From Bradyrhizobium centrolobii (GTDB taxonomy: Bacteria > Pseudomonadota > Alphaproteobacteria > Rhizobiales > Xanthobacteraceae), in the NCBI RefSeq assembly GCF_001641635.1, contig NZ_LUUB01000090.1:1-58774 (forward strand): a stretch of 58,774 nucleotides of DNA. Reading direction: 5' to 3'. Every line of letters begins with the position of its first letter. The stretch's first letter is position 1. Positions 49,257 through 57,930 of this stretch are shown in pieces. Under the pieces are notes generated by a model. That model worked only from the letters and a program-made list of their open reading frames with translations. It did no database searches and was not told the DNA's origin. The position numbers were made by a program, and so were the translations under genes.

Positions 49257-49673
49257 GTCCCCTCCTAAAGTAGCGGATTCGAGCGACCTGACACAGTATC
49301 GCCGCGACTTGGCGTACGACGCAAGCGACCTGTCGCAGGCGGCGGGCCACCGGTTTCGGCAATCGGCGGATATGGTCAATCAAATCGCGCCGCACGAACG
49401 CATCCGCGTCGGCGGGCGCGGACGACCGAGGACCCCGACGGCCGGCCGGGGCCGCTTCCCTCCGCCATTCTGGGACTTCACTGGCCGAAAGTCGAATGTC
49501 GATCGCAGCCGGCCGCCCATTTCATTGTCGGTCAGCATTGCTGCACAGCGGCGCAACTTGGCGCGTTCCTTGCTGGAATGGCGCTTGCACGGCTCAGCAA
49601 CTCTGGGCAACATGGATCAGTAAACCCGCCGAACAATCAAAAATCACCGGCGTGGCATTGGAGAGGGTCAGGG
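49257..49673. promoter_or_regulatory. 417-bp divergent region with two sigma-54-like elements
   Basis: No gene is seen here. TGGCGC-N5-TTGCT at 49559-49574 and TGGAAT-N5-TTGCA at 49574-49589 each place GG and GC exactly ten bases apart, the sigma-54 -24/-12 spacing, 15 bp from each other. They point toward the binding-protein gene at 49674. GG-N10-GC pairs are common in GC-rich DNA, so the call rests on the flanking TTGC matches. The rest of the gap holds the opposite promoter for the DUF6489 gene. Confidence 0.4.
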
Positions 49674-51275
49674 ATGTCAGTAGGTCGTAGTCTGTTTGCG
49701 GCGGCGCTCGCCGGTATGCTTGCGTTGACGCTCTCGCCGGCGTCGAGCCAGACGCTGCGTTACGCCAACCAGGGCGAGCTCAAGTCGCTCGATCCCTACA
49801 CGCTGAACGAAAGCACCACCCACGCCCATCTCGGTCACGTCTATGAGGGCCTGGTCGAGCGCGACAAGGACCTAAAAATCATTCCGGCTCTGGCCGAAAG
49901 CTGGGAAACGCCGGAGCCAACCCGCTGGCGCTTCCATTTGCGCAAAGGCGTCAAATTCCACAACGGCGACCCCTTCACCGCCGACGACGTGGTGTTCTCC
50001 GCCGAACGCGTGCGCGCGCAGGGCTCCAACCTGCTGAACCGCCTCCCCGCCGATGCCAAGGTCGTCAAGGTTGACGACTACACTGTCGATTTCATCCTCA
50101 GTTCGCCCAATCCCATCCTCATAGGGCAATGGGACGTCTGGTACATCATGGACAAAAAATGGGCGGAGGCGAACAACGCGGTGGCACCGACGCCGGCCGC
50201 GGCCACGACCCCGAGCTATGCTTCACTGCACGCCAACGGCACCGGGCCTTTCATGATCGAGAGCCACCAGCCCGGCGTGAAAACCGTGTTCAAGGCCAAT
50301 CCGAACTACTGGAAGAAGCCGGAACATAACCTCAAGGAGATCGTCTTCACGCCAATCGCATCCGATGCAACGCGCGTAGCCGCGCTGTTGTCCGGCGAGG
50401 TCGACGTGATCGAGCCGGTTCCGATCCAGGACATCCAGCGCGTCAATGCCAGCCCCGTTGCGACGGTGCTCTCCGGGCCGGAACTCCGCACGATCTTTAT
50501 CGGCATGGACCAGTCGCGCGACGAGCTTCTGTTCTCGAACGTCAAGGGCAAGAACCCGTTCAAGGACATCCGCGTCCGCGAGGCCTTCTACAAGGCGATC
50601 GACGTCGAGCTGATCAAGAACCGCGTCATGCGCGGACTCTCCACTCCGTCCGCCCTGATGATCGCACCAGAACTCTATCCGCTGTCAAAGGAGTTCACGC
50701 GACCGAAATTCGATCTCGAGGGAGCCAAGAAGCTGTTGACTGAGGCAGGCTATCCCGATGGCTTCGAGGTCACCATGGATTGCCCGAACGATCGCTATGT
50801 CAATGACGCCGCGATCTGTCAGGCCGTGGTCGGCATGCTCGCGCGCATCGGCGTCAAGGTGAACCTGCTGGCGCAGCCCAAAGCGCAGTATTTCGCCAAG
50901 GTGTTGAAGCCCGGCGGCTACAAGACGTCCTTCTTCCTCCTGGGCTGGACGCCGGCCACGATGGATTCCCAAAATGTGCTGCACGACATCATGGGCTGTC
51001 GTGACGATCCGAAGGATCCCAACCGCGGCGAAGCCAATCTCGGCGGCTACTGCAACAAGCAGCTCGACGAGCTCACGGACAAGATTCTGGTAGAACCCGA
51101 CATGACCAAGCGCAATCTGCTGATCAAGGAGGCTTTCGAGATCGGCAACAAGGACTGGGCCTACATCCCGCTGCATCAGCAGGCGCTGGCATGGGGTGTG
51201 TCCAAGAAAGTGAAACTGGTTCAGCGCGCGGACAACCAGGTTCTGCTCTACTGGGCCACCAAACAGGAAGAGTGA
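49674..51275 (+). CDS. Peptide-type ABC transporter substrate-binding protein (DppA/OppA family)
   Basis: 533 residues from the ATG at 49674. The signal peptide MSVGRSLFAAALAGMLALTL ends near SQ-TLRY, so it is periplasmic. The family body is clear: LKSLDPYTLNES, GLVERDKDLKIIPALAESWE, RFHLRKGVKFHNGDPFTADD. It delivers a peptide-like ligand to the permeases encoded next. A stem-loop follows its stop. The context with a gamma-glutamyltransferase-family gene suggests glutathione-like or gamma-glutamyl ligands. Confidence 0.93.
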   Translation: MSVGRSLFAAALAGMLALTLSPASSQTLRYANQGELKSLDPYTLNESTTHAHLGHVYEGLVERDKDLKIIPALAESWETPEPTRWRFHLRKGVKFHNGDPFTADDVVFSAERVRAQGSNLLNRLPADAKVVKVDDYTVDFILSSPNPILIGQWDVWYIMDKKWAEANNAVAPTPAAATTPSYASLHANGTGPFMIESHQPGVKTVFKANPNYWKKPEHNLKEIVFTPIASDATRVAALLSGEVDVIEPVPIQDIQRVNASPVATVLSGPELRTIFIGMDQSRDELLFSNVKGKNPFKDIRVREAFYKAIDVELIKNRVMRGLSTPSALMIAPELYPLSKEFTRPKFDLEGAKKLLTEAGYPDGFEVTMDCPNDRYVNDAAICQAVVGMLARIGVKVNLLAQPKAQYFAKVLKPGGYKTSFFLLGWTPATMDSQNVLHDIMGCRDDPKDPNRGEANLGGYCNKQLDELTDKILVEPDMTKRNLLIKEAFEIGNKDWAYIPLHQQALAWGVSKKVKLVQRADNQVLLYWATKQEE

Positions 51276-51292
51276 GTATCGAGAGGTTGTGG

Positions 51293-51320
51293 AGTCCCGG
51301 AAGCCTTGGCTTTCGGGACT
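51293..51320 (+). terminator. Stem-loop between binding protein and permease genes
   Basis: AGTCCCG (51293-51299) pairs with CGGGACT (51314-51320), extended inward by GAAGCC / GGCTTT with a small loop. No T tract follows. In ABC operons such stems protect the upstream binding-protein mRNA and reduce transcription into the permease genes. Confidence 0.7.
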
Positions 51321-51378
51321 TGTCATTTCGCACCTCACGCAAATGATGCGCACGTCTGAAGAGACGTGAAAGGACCAT

Positions 51379-52359
51379 ATGCTCGCTTTCACCCTTCGCA
51401 GGGCAATCCAGGCCATCGGCGTCATGATCGCCGTCGGGATCATCTCGTTCTCTATGTTCCGCTTTGCCGGCGATCCCGTGAACCAGATGGTGTCGATGGA
51501 CACCTCGGGCGCCGAACGTGCCGCAATCCGCAAGTCACTCGGGCTCGACGATCCCGTGATCGTGCAGTTCGGCCATTATGTCGCCAATGCCGCGCAGTTC
51601 AAATTCGGTGTCTCCTACCAGTTCCGGCTACCCGTATCGCAGCTCCTGTTGGAACGGATGCCGGCGACGCTGGAGCTGGCGATCTGCGCCAGCATCTTCG
51701 CGATGGTCTGCGGCATCCTGATGGGGGTCTATTCGGCGCTCCGCCGCGACACCTGGCTCGCCCATGCGTTCCAGGCAATCTCCCTAATCGGCGTCTCGCT
51801 ACCGACCTTCCTGATCGGCATCCTCCTGATCTACCTGTTTTCGGTGACGCTCGGCTGGCTGCCCTCGTTCGGACGCGGCGAGGTGGTGCGGATCGGCTGG
51901 TGGACGACGGGCCTTCTGACGCTGTCGGGCCTGAAGGCGCTGATCATGCCCTCAATCACGCTCGGCCTGTTCCAGATGACGCTGATCATGCGGTTGGTGC
52001 GCGCCGAGATGCTGGAAGTGATGCGCACCGACTACATCCGCTTCGCCCGTGCCCGCGGGCTGACCACCCGGGCGATCCATTTCGGTCACGCGCTGCGGAA
52101 CACGCTCGTTCCCGTCATCACCGTTGCCGGCCTGCAGTTTGGCTCAGTCATTGCATTCGCGATCATCACCGAGACCGTATTCCAATGGCCGGGAATGGGG
52201 CTGTTGTTCGTGCAGGCCGTGCAGAATGTCGATATCCCGATCATGGCGGCCTATCTGATGATGGTGTCCCTGATCTTCGTCACCATCAATCTCGCGGTTG
52301 ATATCCTCTACACCATCGTCGATCCGCGCCTGCGCTCGACGGTAAGCCGGGCACACTGA
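51379..52359 (+). CDS. Peptide-type ABC transporter permease (DppB family)
   Basis: 326 residues with six membrane segments. The N-terminus MLAFTLRRAIQAIGVMIAVG and the EAA-type loop DYIRFARARGLTTRAIHFGH with the following RNTLVPVITVAGLQFG are typical DppB. AAAGGA precedes the ATG. The second permease starts 1 bp after its stop. Confidence 0.94.
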   Translation: MLAFTLRRAIQAIGVMIAVGIISFSMFRFAGDPVNQMVSMDTSGAERAAIRKSLGLDDPVIVQFGHYVANAAQFKFGVSYQFRLPVSQLLLERMPATLELAICASIFAMVCGILMGVYSALRRDTWLAHAFQAISLIGVSLPTFLIGILLIYLFSVTLGWLPSFGRGEVVRIGWWTTGLLTLSGLKALIMPSITLGLFQMTLIMRLVRAEMLEVMRTDYIRFARARGLTTRAIHFGHALRNTLVPVITVAGLQFGSVIAFAIITETVFQWPGMGLLFVQAVQNVDIPIMAAYLMMVSLIFVTINLAVDILYTIVDPRLRSTVSRAH

Positions 52360-52360
52360 G

Positions 52361-53329
52361 ATGAGCGAGGCAGTCGTCCGGCACAAGGTCGAAGATCGCG
52401 GCTCGCGCGCCGCCTCCCCCGGCTGGTTCAGGCGCACGCTCGACAGCGACCTGTTCTACTCGTTCCGGCGCTCCAAAATCACCATGATCGCGGCAGGCGT
52501 AACGCTGCTGTTCTTCCTGCTCGCGATCTTCGCGTCAGCGCTTGCCGTGCAAAATCCGTTCGATCCGGCCCAGCTCCAGCTGATGAATTCGCGCATCTCC
52601 CCGCTGTGGACCGCCGACGGCCAGAGCCCGTTCCTGCTCGGCACCGACGAGCAGGGCCGCGACGTGTTCTCCGCGATCCTCTACGGCCTGCGTATCTCGC
52701 TCGTCGTCGGCGTGCTCGGGGTCCTCTTCTCCGGCGCACTCGGCATCCTGCTCGGACTGACGGCCGGTTATTTCGGCGGCGCCGTCGACGGGCTGATCAT
52801 GCGCGTCGCCGACGTGCAGCTCTCCTTCCCGGCGATCCTGATCGCGCTGCTGATCAACGGCATCGCAAAATCGGTGCTCGGCAACAGGCTCGACGAAATG
52901 AGCATGCTGGGCGTGCTGGTGCTCGCAATCGGACTGAGCTTCTGGGTGCAATATGCCCGCACGGTGCGCGGCTCGGTGATGGTCGAGAAGAACAAGGACT
53001 ATGTTGCCGCCGCGCAATTGATCGGCCTTCCCGCGCCGGTCATCATGCTGCGGCACGTGCTGCCGAACACGATGGGGCCGATCCTCGTCATCGCCACCAT
53101 CAACCTCGCGCTCGCCATCATCACCGAGGCAACGCTCTCCTTCCTCGGCTCGGGCATGCCCGAGACCATGCCGTCACTCGGCACACTTATCCGCATCGGC
53201 AACAACTATCTGTTTGCAGGCGAATGGTGGATCGTCGCGTTCCCCGGGCTGGCGCTCGCCGCGCTGATCCTGTCCATCAACCTGCTCGGCGATTGGCTGC
53301 GCGACGCGCTCAACCCGAAACTCAGATGA
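52361..53329 (+). CDS. Peptide-type ABC transporter permease (DppC family)
   Basis: 322 residues. A DppC-type N-terminal extension with one membrane segment (ITMIAAGVTLLFFLLAIFAS) is followed by a five-segment BPD domain containing LLGTDEQGRDVFSAILYGLR and DYVAAAQLIGLPAPVIMLRH. It pairs with DppB to form the channel. It starts one base after the dppB-type stop. Confidence 0.94.
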   Translation: MSEAVVRHKVEDRGSRAASPGWFRRTLDSDLFYSFRRSKITMIAAGVTLLFFLLAIFASALAVQNPFDPAQLQLMNSRISPLWTADGQSPFLLGTDEQGRDVFSAILYGLRISLVVGVLGVLFSGALGILLGLTAGYFGGAVDGLIMRVADVQLSFPAILIALLINGIAKSVLGNRLDEMSMLGVLVLAIGLSFWVQYARTVRGSVMVEKNKDYVAAAQLIGLPAPVIMLRHVLPNTMGPILVIATINLALAIITEATLSFLGSGMPETMPSLGTLIRIGNNYLFAGEWWIVAFPGLALAALILSINLLGDWLRDALNPKLR

Positions 53330-53342
53330 AGACGCCGCGTCC

Positions 53343-54329
53343 ATGACCGAACCCGTCCTCTCCGTCCGCAATCTTCAGGTGGAGTTCGCCTCCCGCCGCG
53401 GCACGCTGCGCGCGATCGACGGCGTCTCCTTCGACATCGCCAAGGGCGAGGTGCTGGGCGTGGTCGGCGAATCCGGCGCCGGCAAATCCGTCACCGGGCT
53501 CTCGGTGATAGGCCTGATCGACCCGCCCGGCCGCATTGCAGGCGGCGAGATCCGCCTGTCCGGCCTACGCATCGACAATCTGCCACCGGAGGAGATGCGC
53601 CGAATCCGCGGCAAGCGCATCGGCATGATCTTCCAGGATCCCCTCACCTCGCTCAATCCGCTGTACCGGATCGGCGACCAGATCGTGGAGACGATCAGAA
53701 CCCATCTCAATCTCTCCGAGCAGGCCGCCCGCCGCCGCGCCATCGAGTTGCTCGCCGAGGTCGGCATCCCCGCGCCGGAGAAACGCATCGACGGCTATCC
53801 CCATGAATTCTCCGGCGGCATGCGCCAGCGCGTGGTGATTGCGCTCGCGATCTGCGCCGAGCCGGAGCTGATCATCGCGGACGAGCCGACCACAGCGCTC
53901 GATGTCTCCGTACAGGCGCAGATCATCTCGCTGATCAAGCGACTCGGGCGCGACCACGGCACCGCCGTGATGCTGGTGACACACGACATGGGCGTGATCG
54001 CGGAAACTTCCGACCGCGTTGCGGTGATGTATGCTGGCCGCGTTGCCGAGATCGGCCCGGTCCAGGACGTCGTGAAGAATCCGCTGCACCCCTATGCCAA
54101 GGGCCTGATGGGCGCGATCCCGACACTTGCGGGCGACGACAAGCGCCTGGTGCAGATTCCCGGCTCCATGCCGCGCCTGTCAGCGATCCCGCGCGGCTGC
54201 TCATTCAATCCTCGTTGCGCGTTCGCCTTCGATCGCTGTCGCGTCGAGCGGCCCGAACCGCTGCCGCGTGGCGCGCAGTCCGTCGCGTGCCACCTCTATG
54301 ACAGCGTTCCGACGGAGAGCGCGGCATGA
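53343..54329 (+). CDS. ABC transporter ATP-binding protein (DppD family)
   Basis: 328 residues. Walker A is GESGAGKSVTGLS, the signature FSGGMRQRVVIALAIC, Walker B LIIADEPTTALDVS and the switch His in VTHDMGVIAET. The C-terminal oligopeptide-transporter region has FNPRCAFAFDRC cysteines typical of Dpp/Opp ATPases, which may hold an iron-sulfur cluster. It overlaps the next ATPase by ATGA. Confidence 0.95.
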   Translation: MTEPVLSVRNLQVEFASRRGTLRAIDGVSFDIAKGEVLGVVGESGAGKSVTGLSVIGLIDPPGRIAGGEIRLSGLRIDNLPPEEMRRIRGKRIGMIFQDPLTSLNPLYRIGDQIVETIRTHLNLSEQAARRRAIELLAEVGIPAPEKRIDGYPHEFSGGMRQRVVIALAICAEPELIIADEPTTALDVSVQAQIISLIKRLGRDHGTAVMLVTHDMGVIAETSDRVAVMYAGRVAEIGPVQDVVKNPLHPYAKGLMGAIPTLAGDDKRLVQIPGSMPRLSAIPRGCSFNPRCAFAFDRCRVERPEPLPRGAQSVACHLYDSVPTESAA

Positions 54330-55315
54330 GCGCCCCCTTCGTCCAGGTCAGGAATTTGCGCCGCGTGTTCGACGTCTCGAAGCCGTGGCTCAACCGCGTG
54401 CTGGAAGGCGGGCATCTCGAATACCTCAAGGCCGTCGACAGCGTCACCTTCGATATCAGGAAGGGCGAGACCTTTGCGCTGGTCGGCGAATCCGGCTCGG
54501 GCAAGACCACCGTGGCGCGAATGGTCGTCGGCCTGCTGCCGCCGAGTTCCGGCAATGTGCTGATCGACGGCGTCTCGATGACCGACCCGCGGCAGGCGCC
54601 GGCGCGCCGCAGGCTGCGCCGCCGCATCCAGATGATCTTCCAGGACCCGTATGCGAGCCTGAACCCGCGCTTCCGGGTCGATGCCATCATCGCCGAGCCG
54701 ATCCGTGCCTTCGACCTGATCCAGGGCGAGCGTGACATCCAGGCTCGCGTCGGTGAACTCCTCAGCCTCGTGGGCCTGCACCCCGACGACCGGCTGAAAT
54801 ATCCGCACGAATTCTCCGGGGGTCAGCGCCAGCGGATCGCGATTGCGCGGGCACTCGCCTCCGACGCCGAGTTCATCGTCTGCGACGAGCCGACCTCGGC
54901 GCTCGACGTCTCCGTGCAGGCGCAGATCCTGAACCTGATGCGCGACCTTCAGGACAAGTTCGGGCTGACCTACATGTTCATCAGCCACAACCTCGCCGTG
55001 GTCCGCCACATGGCGAGCCGCGTCGGCGTGATGTATCTCGGTCGCATCGTCGAGATCGCGGAGGGACGCGAGCTGTTCGCCCGCCCGCGCATGCCCTACA
55101 CCAAGATGCTCTTGGGCGCCGTACCCGATCTCGCGATGAGCGGCCGTCAGCGCGTTCCGGTCAAGGGTGATATCCCGAACCCGATCGATCCGCCGCCCGG
55201 CTGCGCCTTCAACCCGCGCTGCCCGCTGGCGTTCGATCTCTGCCGCAAGGAAACCCCGGAACTGATCGACGGTGTCGCCTGTCACGCGGTAAACACCGCG
55301 CCGGTGCCGGCGTGA
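54326..55315 (+). CDS. ABC transporter ATP-binding protein (DppF family)
   Basis: 329 residues. Walker A GESGSGKTTVARM, signature FSGGQRQRIAIARALA, Walker B FIVCDEPTSALDVS, switch His in ISHNLAVVRHM. The C-terminus has GCAFNPRCPLAFDLC. It completes the five-gene importer. The gamma-glutamyltransferase-family gene begins 88 bp later. Confidence 0.95.
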   Translation: MSAPFVQVRNLRRVFDVSKPWLNRVLEGGHLEYLKAVDSVTFDIRKGETFALVGESGSGKTTVARMVVGLLPPSSGNVLIDGVSMTDPRQAPARRRLRRRIQMIFQDPYASLNPRFRVDAIIAEPIRAFDLIQGERDIQARVGELLSLVGLHPDDRLKYPHEFSGGQRQRIAIARALASDAEFIVCDEPTSALDVSVQAQILNLMRDLQDKFGLTYMFISHNLAVVRHMASRVGVMYLGRIVEIAEGRELFARPRMPYTKMLLGAVPDLAMSGRQRVPVKGDIPNPIDPPPGCAFNPRCPLAFDLCRKETPELIDGVACHAVNTAPVPA

Positions 55316-55403
55316 CGCGCGCGTGCCATGCAGTCTGTGCATTTGGCAATGGGGCTTCGCCTGTGATCAATTCCGCGCGCCGCAACTGAGGTAACGAAGT
55401 CCC

Positions 55404-57209
55404 ATGGCCAGCAACATCAATCCCGATCGCTTCACGACCAGGCCCGAAATCGAAGGCACCTTCGGGGTCGTCGCCACCACGCACTGGATCGCGACCGCCG
55501 TGGGCATGGCCACACTGGAAAAAGGCGGCAATGCGTTCGATGCCGGTGTCGCCACCGCCTTCACGCTCCAGGTGGTCGAGCCGCATCTGAATGGCCCCGG
55601 CGGCGACGTGCCGGTCATCGTGCACGACGTGAAGCGCGGCCGCACTGAGGTGATCTGCGGCCAGGGGCCGGCGCCGGCGCGCGCAACCATCGCCCACTAC
55701 CAGAGCGAGGGCCTCGACATGGTGCCCGGCACCGGCCTGCTCGCAGCCTGCGTGCCCGGCACGTTCGAAACCTGGATGATGCTGCTGCGCGACTATGGCA
55801 CGCTGCGGGTGAGGGACGTGCTGGAGCCCGCCATTTCCTATGCGCGCGACGGCTATCCGCTGGTCGAACGGGCCTGCGCCACGATCCAGACCGTTGAGCA
55901 ATTATTCCGCAAGCACTGGCCGACTTCGGCTGCGGTCTACCTGCCGAACGGCGAGGTGCCGAAGCCCGGCACGCTCTTCACCAACAAGACGCTGGCGGCG
56001 ACTTACGCGCGGATCCTGAGCGAAGCCGAGAGCGGCGGCGGTGGCCGCGAGGCCGAGATCGAGCGCGCGCGAAAGGCCTGGTCGCAGGGCTTTGTCGCCG
56101 AAGCCATCGACAAGTTCTGCCGCACCCAGGAAGTGATGGACGTCAGCGGCTCGCCGCATCGCGGCGTGCTGTCGGCCGACGACATGGCGCGCTGGCAGCC
56201 GACGATCGAGGCGCCGCTCACCTACGACTATGGCCGCTACACCGTCTGCAAGGCCGGCGTCTGGAGCCAGGGTCCGGTGACGCTCCAACAGCTCGCGCTG
56301 TTAAAGGGCTTTGCGCTGGACGGCCTCGACCCGACCGGGCCGGAATTCATCCATCTCCAGATCGAATGCGCCAAGCTCGCTTTTGCCGACCGCGAAAAAT
56401 TCTACGGCGATCCCAAGTTCAACGAGATCCCGATCGCGACCCTGCTGTCGGATGCCTATAACGACGAGCGCCGGAAGCTCGTCACCGACACGGCCTCGCT
56501 CGACTTCCGGCCTGGCTCGGTCGAGGGCTTTGGCGGCGTGGTCAAGCTGCGCCGCGCCGAAGGTCAGCGCGAAGCGGTCGGTGCGCTCGGTGCCGGCGAG
56601 CCAACGGTGGGGCGCTTCGGCGAGGTGCGCGGCGACACCGTGCATTTCGACATCATCGACAAGGCCGGCAACATGGTGTCCTCGACGCCGTCGGGCGGCT
56701 GGCTGCAGTCGTCACCGGTGATTCCGGAGCTCGGCTTCTGCCTCGGCAGCCGTGCCCAGATGTTCTGGCTGGAGGAAGGCCATCCCGCCTCGCTCGCGCC
56801 TGGCAAGCGGCCGCGGACCACGCTCTCGCCGACCATGGCGCTGCGCGACGGCGAGCCGTACCTCGCCTGGGGCTCGCCGGGCGGCGATCAGCAGGATCAA
56901 TGGATCACCCAGTTCTTCCTGCGGCACGTCCACTGCAATCTCAATCTCCAGGAGGCGATTGACGCGCCGGCCTGGCATTCCGAGCACTTCCCGATCTCGT
57001 TCTGGCCGCGCACCGCGCGCCCCGGCGTGCTCGTGGTCGAGAACCGCGTGCCCAAGGCGACGATGGAGAATTTGCGCGAACGCGGACATATCGTGGAGGT
57101 TGGGCCCGACTGGTCCGAAGGCCGCCTCACGGCGGCGTCGCGCGTCGGGGTGCGCCGCCGTGCGGCCGCTAATCCGCGCGGCATGCAGGGCTACGCGGCG
57201 GGACGCTGA
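55404..57209 (+). CDS. Gamma-glutamyltransferase family protein
   Basis: 601 residues of the Ntn-hydrolase family that cleaves gamma-glutamyl bonds and self-processes into large and small chains. NAFDAGVATAFTLQVVEPHL and GPGGDVPVIVHD mark the large chain. The nucleophile is Thr412 in GDTVHFDIIDKAGNMVSSTP; the next residue is Val, where classical enzymes have a second Thr. PSGGW and RPRTTLSPTMALRDGEPYLA follow. No signal peptide is seen, so it is probably cytosolic, unlike E. coli Ggt, and would act on ligand after uptake. Upstream is the peptide ABC importer; downstream, after 10 bp, a DUF1028 gene. Confidence 0.9.
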   Translation: MASNINPDRFTTRPEIEGTFGVVATTHWIATAVGMATLEKGGNAFDAGVATAFTLQVVEPHLNGPGGDVPVIVHDVKRGRTEVICGQGPAPARATIAHYQSEGLDMVPGTGLLAACVPGTFETWMMLLRDYGTLRVRDVLEPAISYARDGYPLVERACATIQTVEQLFRKHWPTSAAVYLPNGEVPKPGTLFTNKTLAATYARILSEAESGGGGREAEIERARKAWSQGFVAEAIDKFCRTQEVMDVSGSPHRGVLSADDMARWQPTIEAPLTYDYGRYTVCKAGVWSQGPVTLQQLALLKGFALDGLDPTGPEFIHLQIECAKLAFADREKFYGDPKFNEIPIATLLSDAYNDERRKLVTDTASLDFRPGSVEGFGGVVKLRRAEGQREAVGALGAGEPTVGRFGEVRGDTVHFDIIDKAGNMVSSTPSGGWLQSSPVIPELGFCLGSRAQMFWLEEGHPASLAPGKRPRTTLSPTMALRDGEPYLAWGSPGGDQQDQWITQFFLRHVHCNLNLQEAIDAPAWHSEHFPISFWPRTARPGVLVVENRVPKATMENLRERGHIVEVGPDWSEGRLTAASRVGVRRRAAANPRGMQGYAAGR

Positions 57210-57219
57210 CGGACAACAC

Positions 57220-57930
57220 ATGACCTGGTCGATCATCGCGCGCGATACCACCACCAGCCAGTTCGGCATCGTCGTTGCGACACGCTTCTTCGCCGTCGGC
57301 GCCTGCGTGCCTTTCATTGCCGCCGGTCTCGGCGCAATCGCCACGCAAGCCTTCGTCAATCCCTATTACGGCATCGATGGTGTCAAGCTGTTGCGCGAAG
57401 GGCTTAACGCACACGACGTGCTCGCCGCCTTGCTCGCAACCGACGACGGCCGGGAGAGCCGCCAGGTTCACGTCATGGATGCCAGCGGCGAGATCGCGGC
57501 CCACACGGGCCGCGACTGCGTCGACTGGTGTGGACACGCGGCGGGAAGCGGTTTCTCCGTTGCCGGCAACATGCTCGCCGGCCCCGACGTGCTCAGCGAG
57601 ACGGCAAAGACCTATATCGCCAATGACCGCCTGTCCTTTCCGCGCCGCCTGCTCGCGGCGATGCGCGCCGGCGAGGCCGCTGGTGGCGACAAGCGCGGCA
57701 AGCAATCCGCCGCGCTCCTGATCCACGGCGAAGAGGAATGGCCGGCGCTGGATCTGCGGGTCGACGATCATCCTGATCCGCTCGGCGAGCTCGAACGGCT
57801 CGAGCAGGTCAGCCACGAGGTCTGGGTGCATTTCCGCGACTCCCTGCCGACGCGGCAGAACCCGGCTGGCAACACCGACCGCAGCGTCATCGACGCCCGC
57901 ATCGCCGCTGCACGCGCAAAAGCCCAATGA
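57220..57930 (+). CDS. DUF1028 family protein
   Basis: 236 residues beginning MTWSIIARDTTTSQFGIVVA, the DUF1028 signature, with TQAFVNPYYGIDGVKLLREG and SGFSVAGNMLAGPDVLSETA. The fold is of Ntn-hydrolase type in known structures, with unclear activity. Family members often sit beside gamma-glutamyltransferases and peptide ABC genes. Its stop overlaps the start of the next ATPase by ATGA. Confidence 0.9.
   Translation: MTWSIIARDTTTSQFGIVVATRFFAVGACVPFIAAGLGAIATQAFVNPYYGIDGVKLLREGLNAHDVLAALLATDDGRESRQVHVMDASGEIAAHTGRDCVDWCGHAAGSGFSVAGNMLAGPDVLSETAKTYIANDRLSFPRRLLAAMRAGEAAGGDKRGKQSAALLIHGEEEWPALDLRVDDHPDPLGELERLEQVSHEVWVHFRDSLPTRQNPAGNTDRSVIDARIAAARAKAQ

Noticed and set aside
56637..56639. Loss of the catalytic Thr in the gamma-glutamyltransferase-family protein
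   Set aside because: Alignment of DTVHF with the family TTH motif keeps the first Thr, the nucleophile; only the second is changed.
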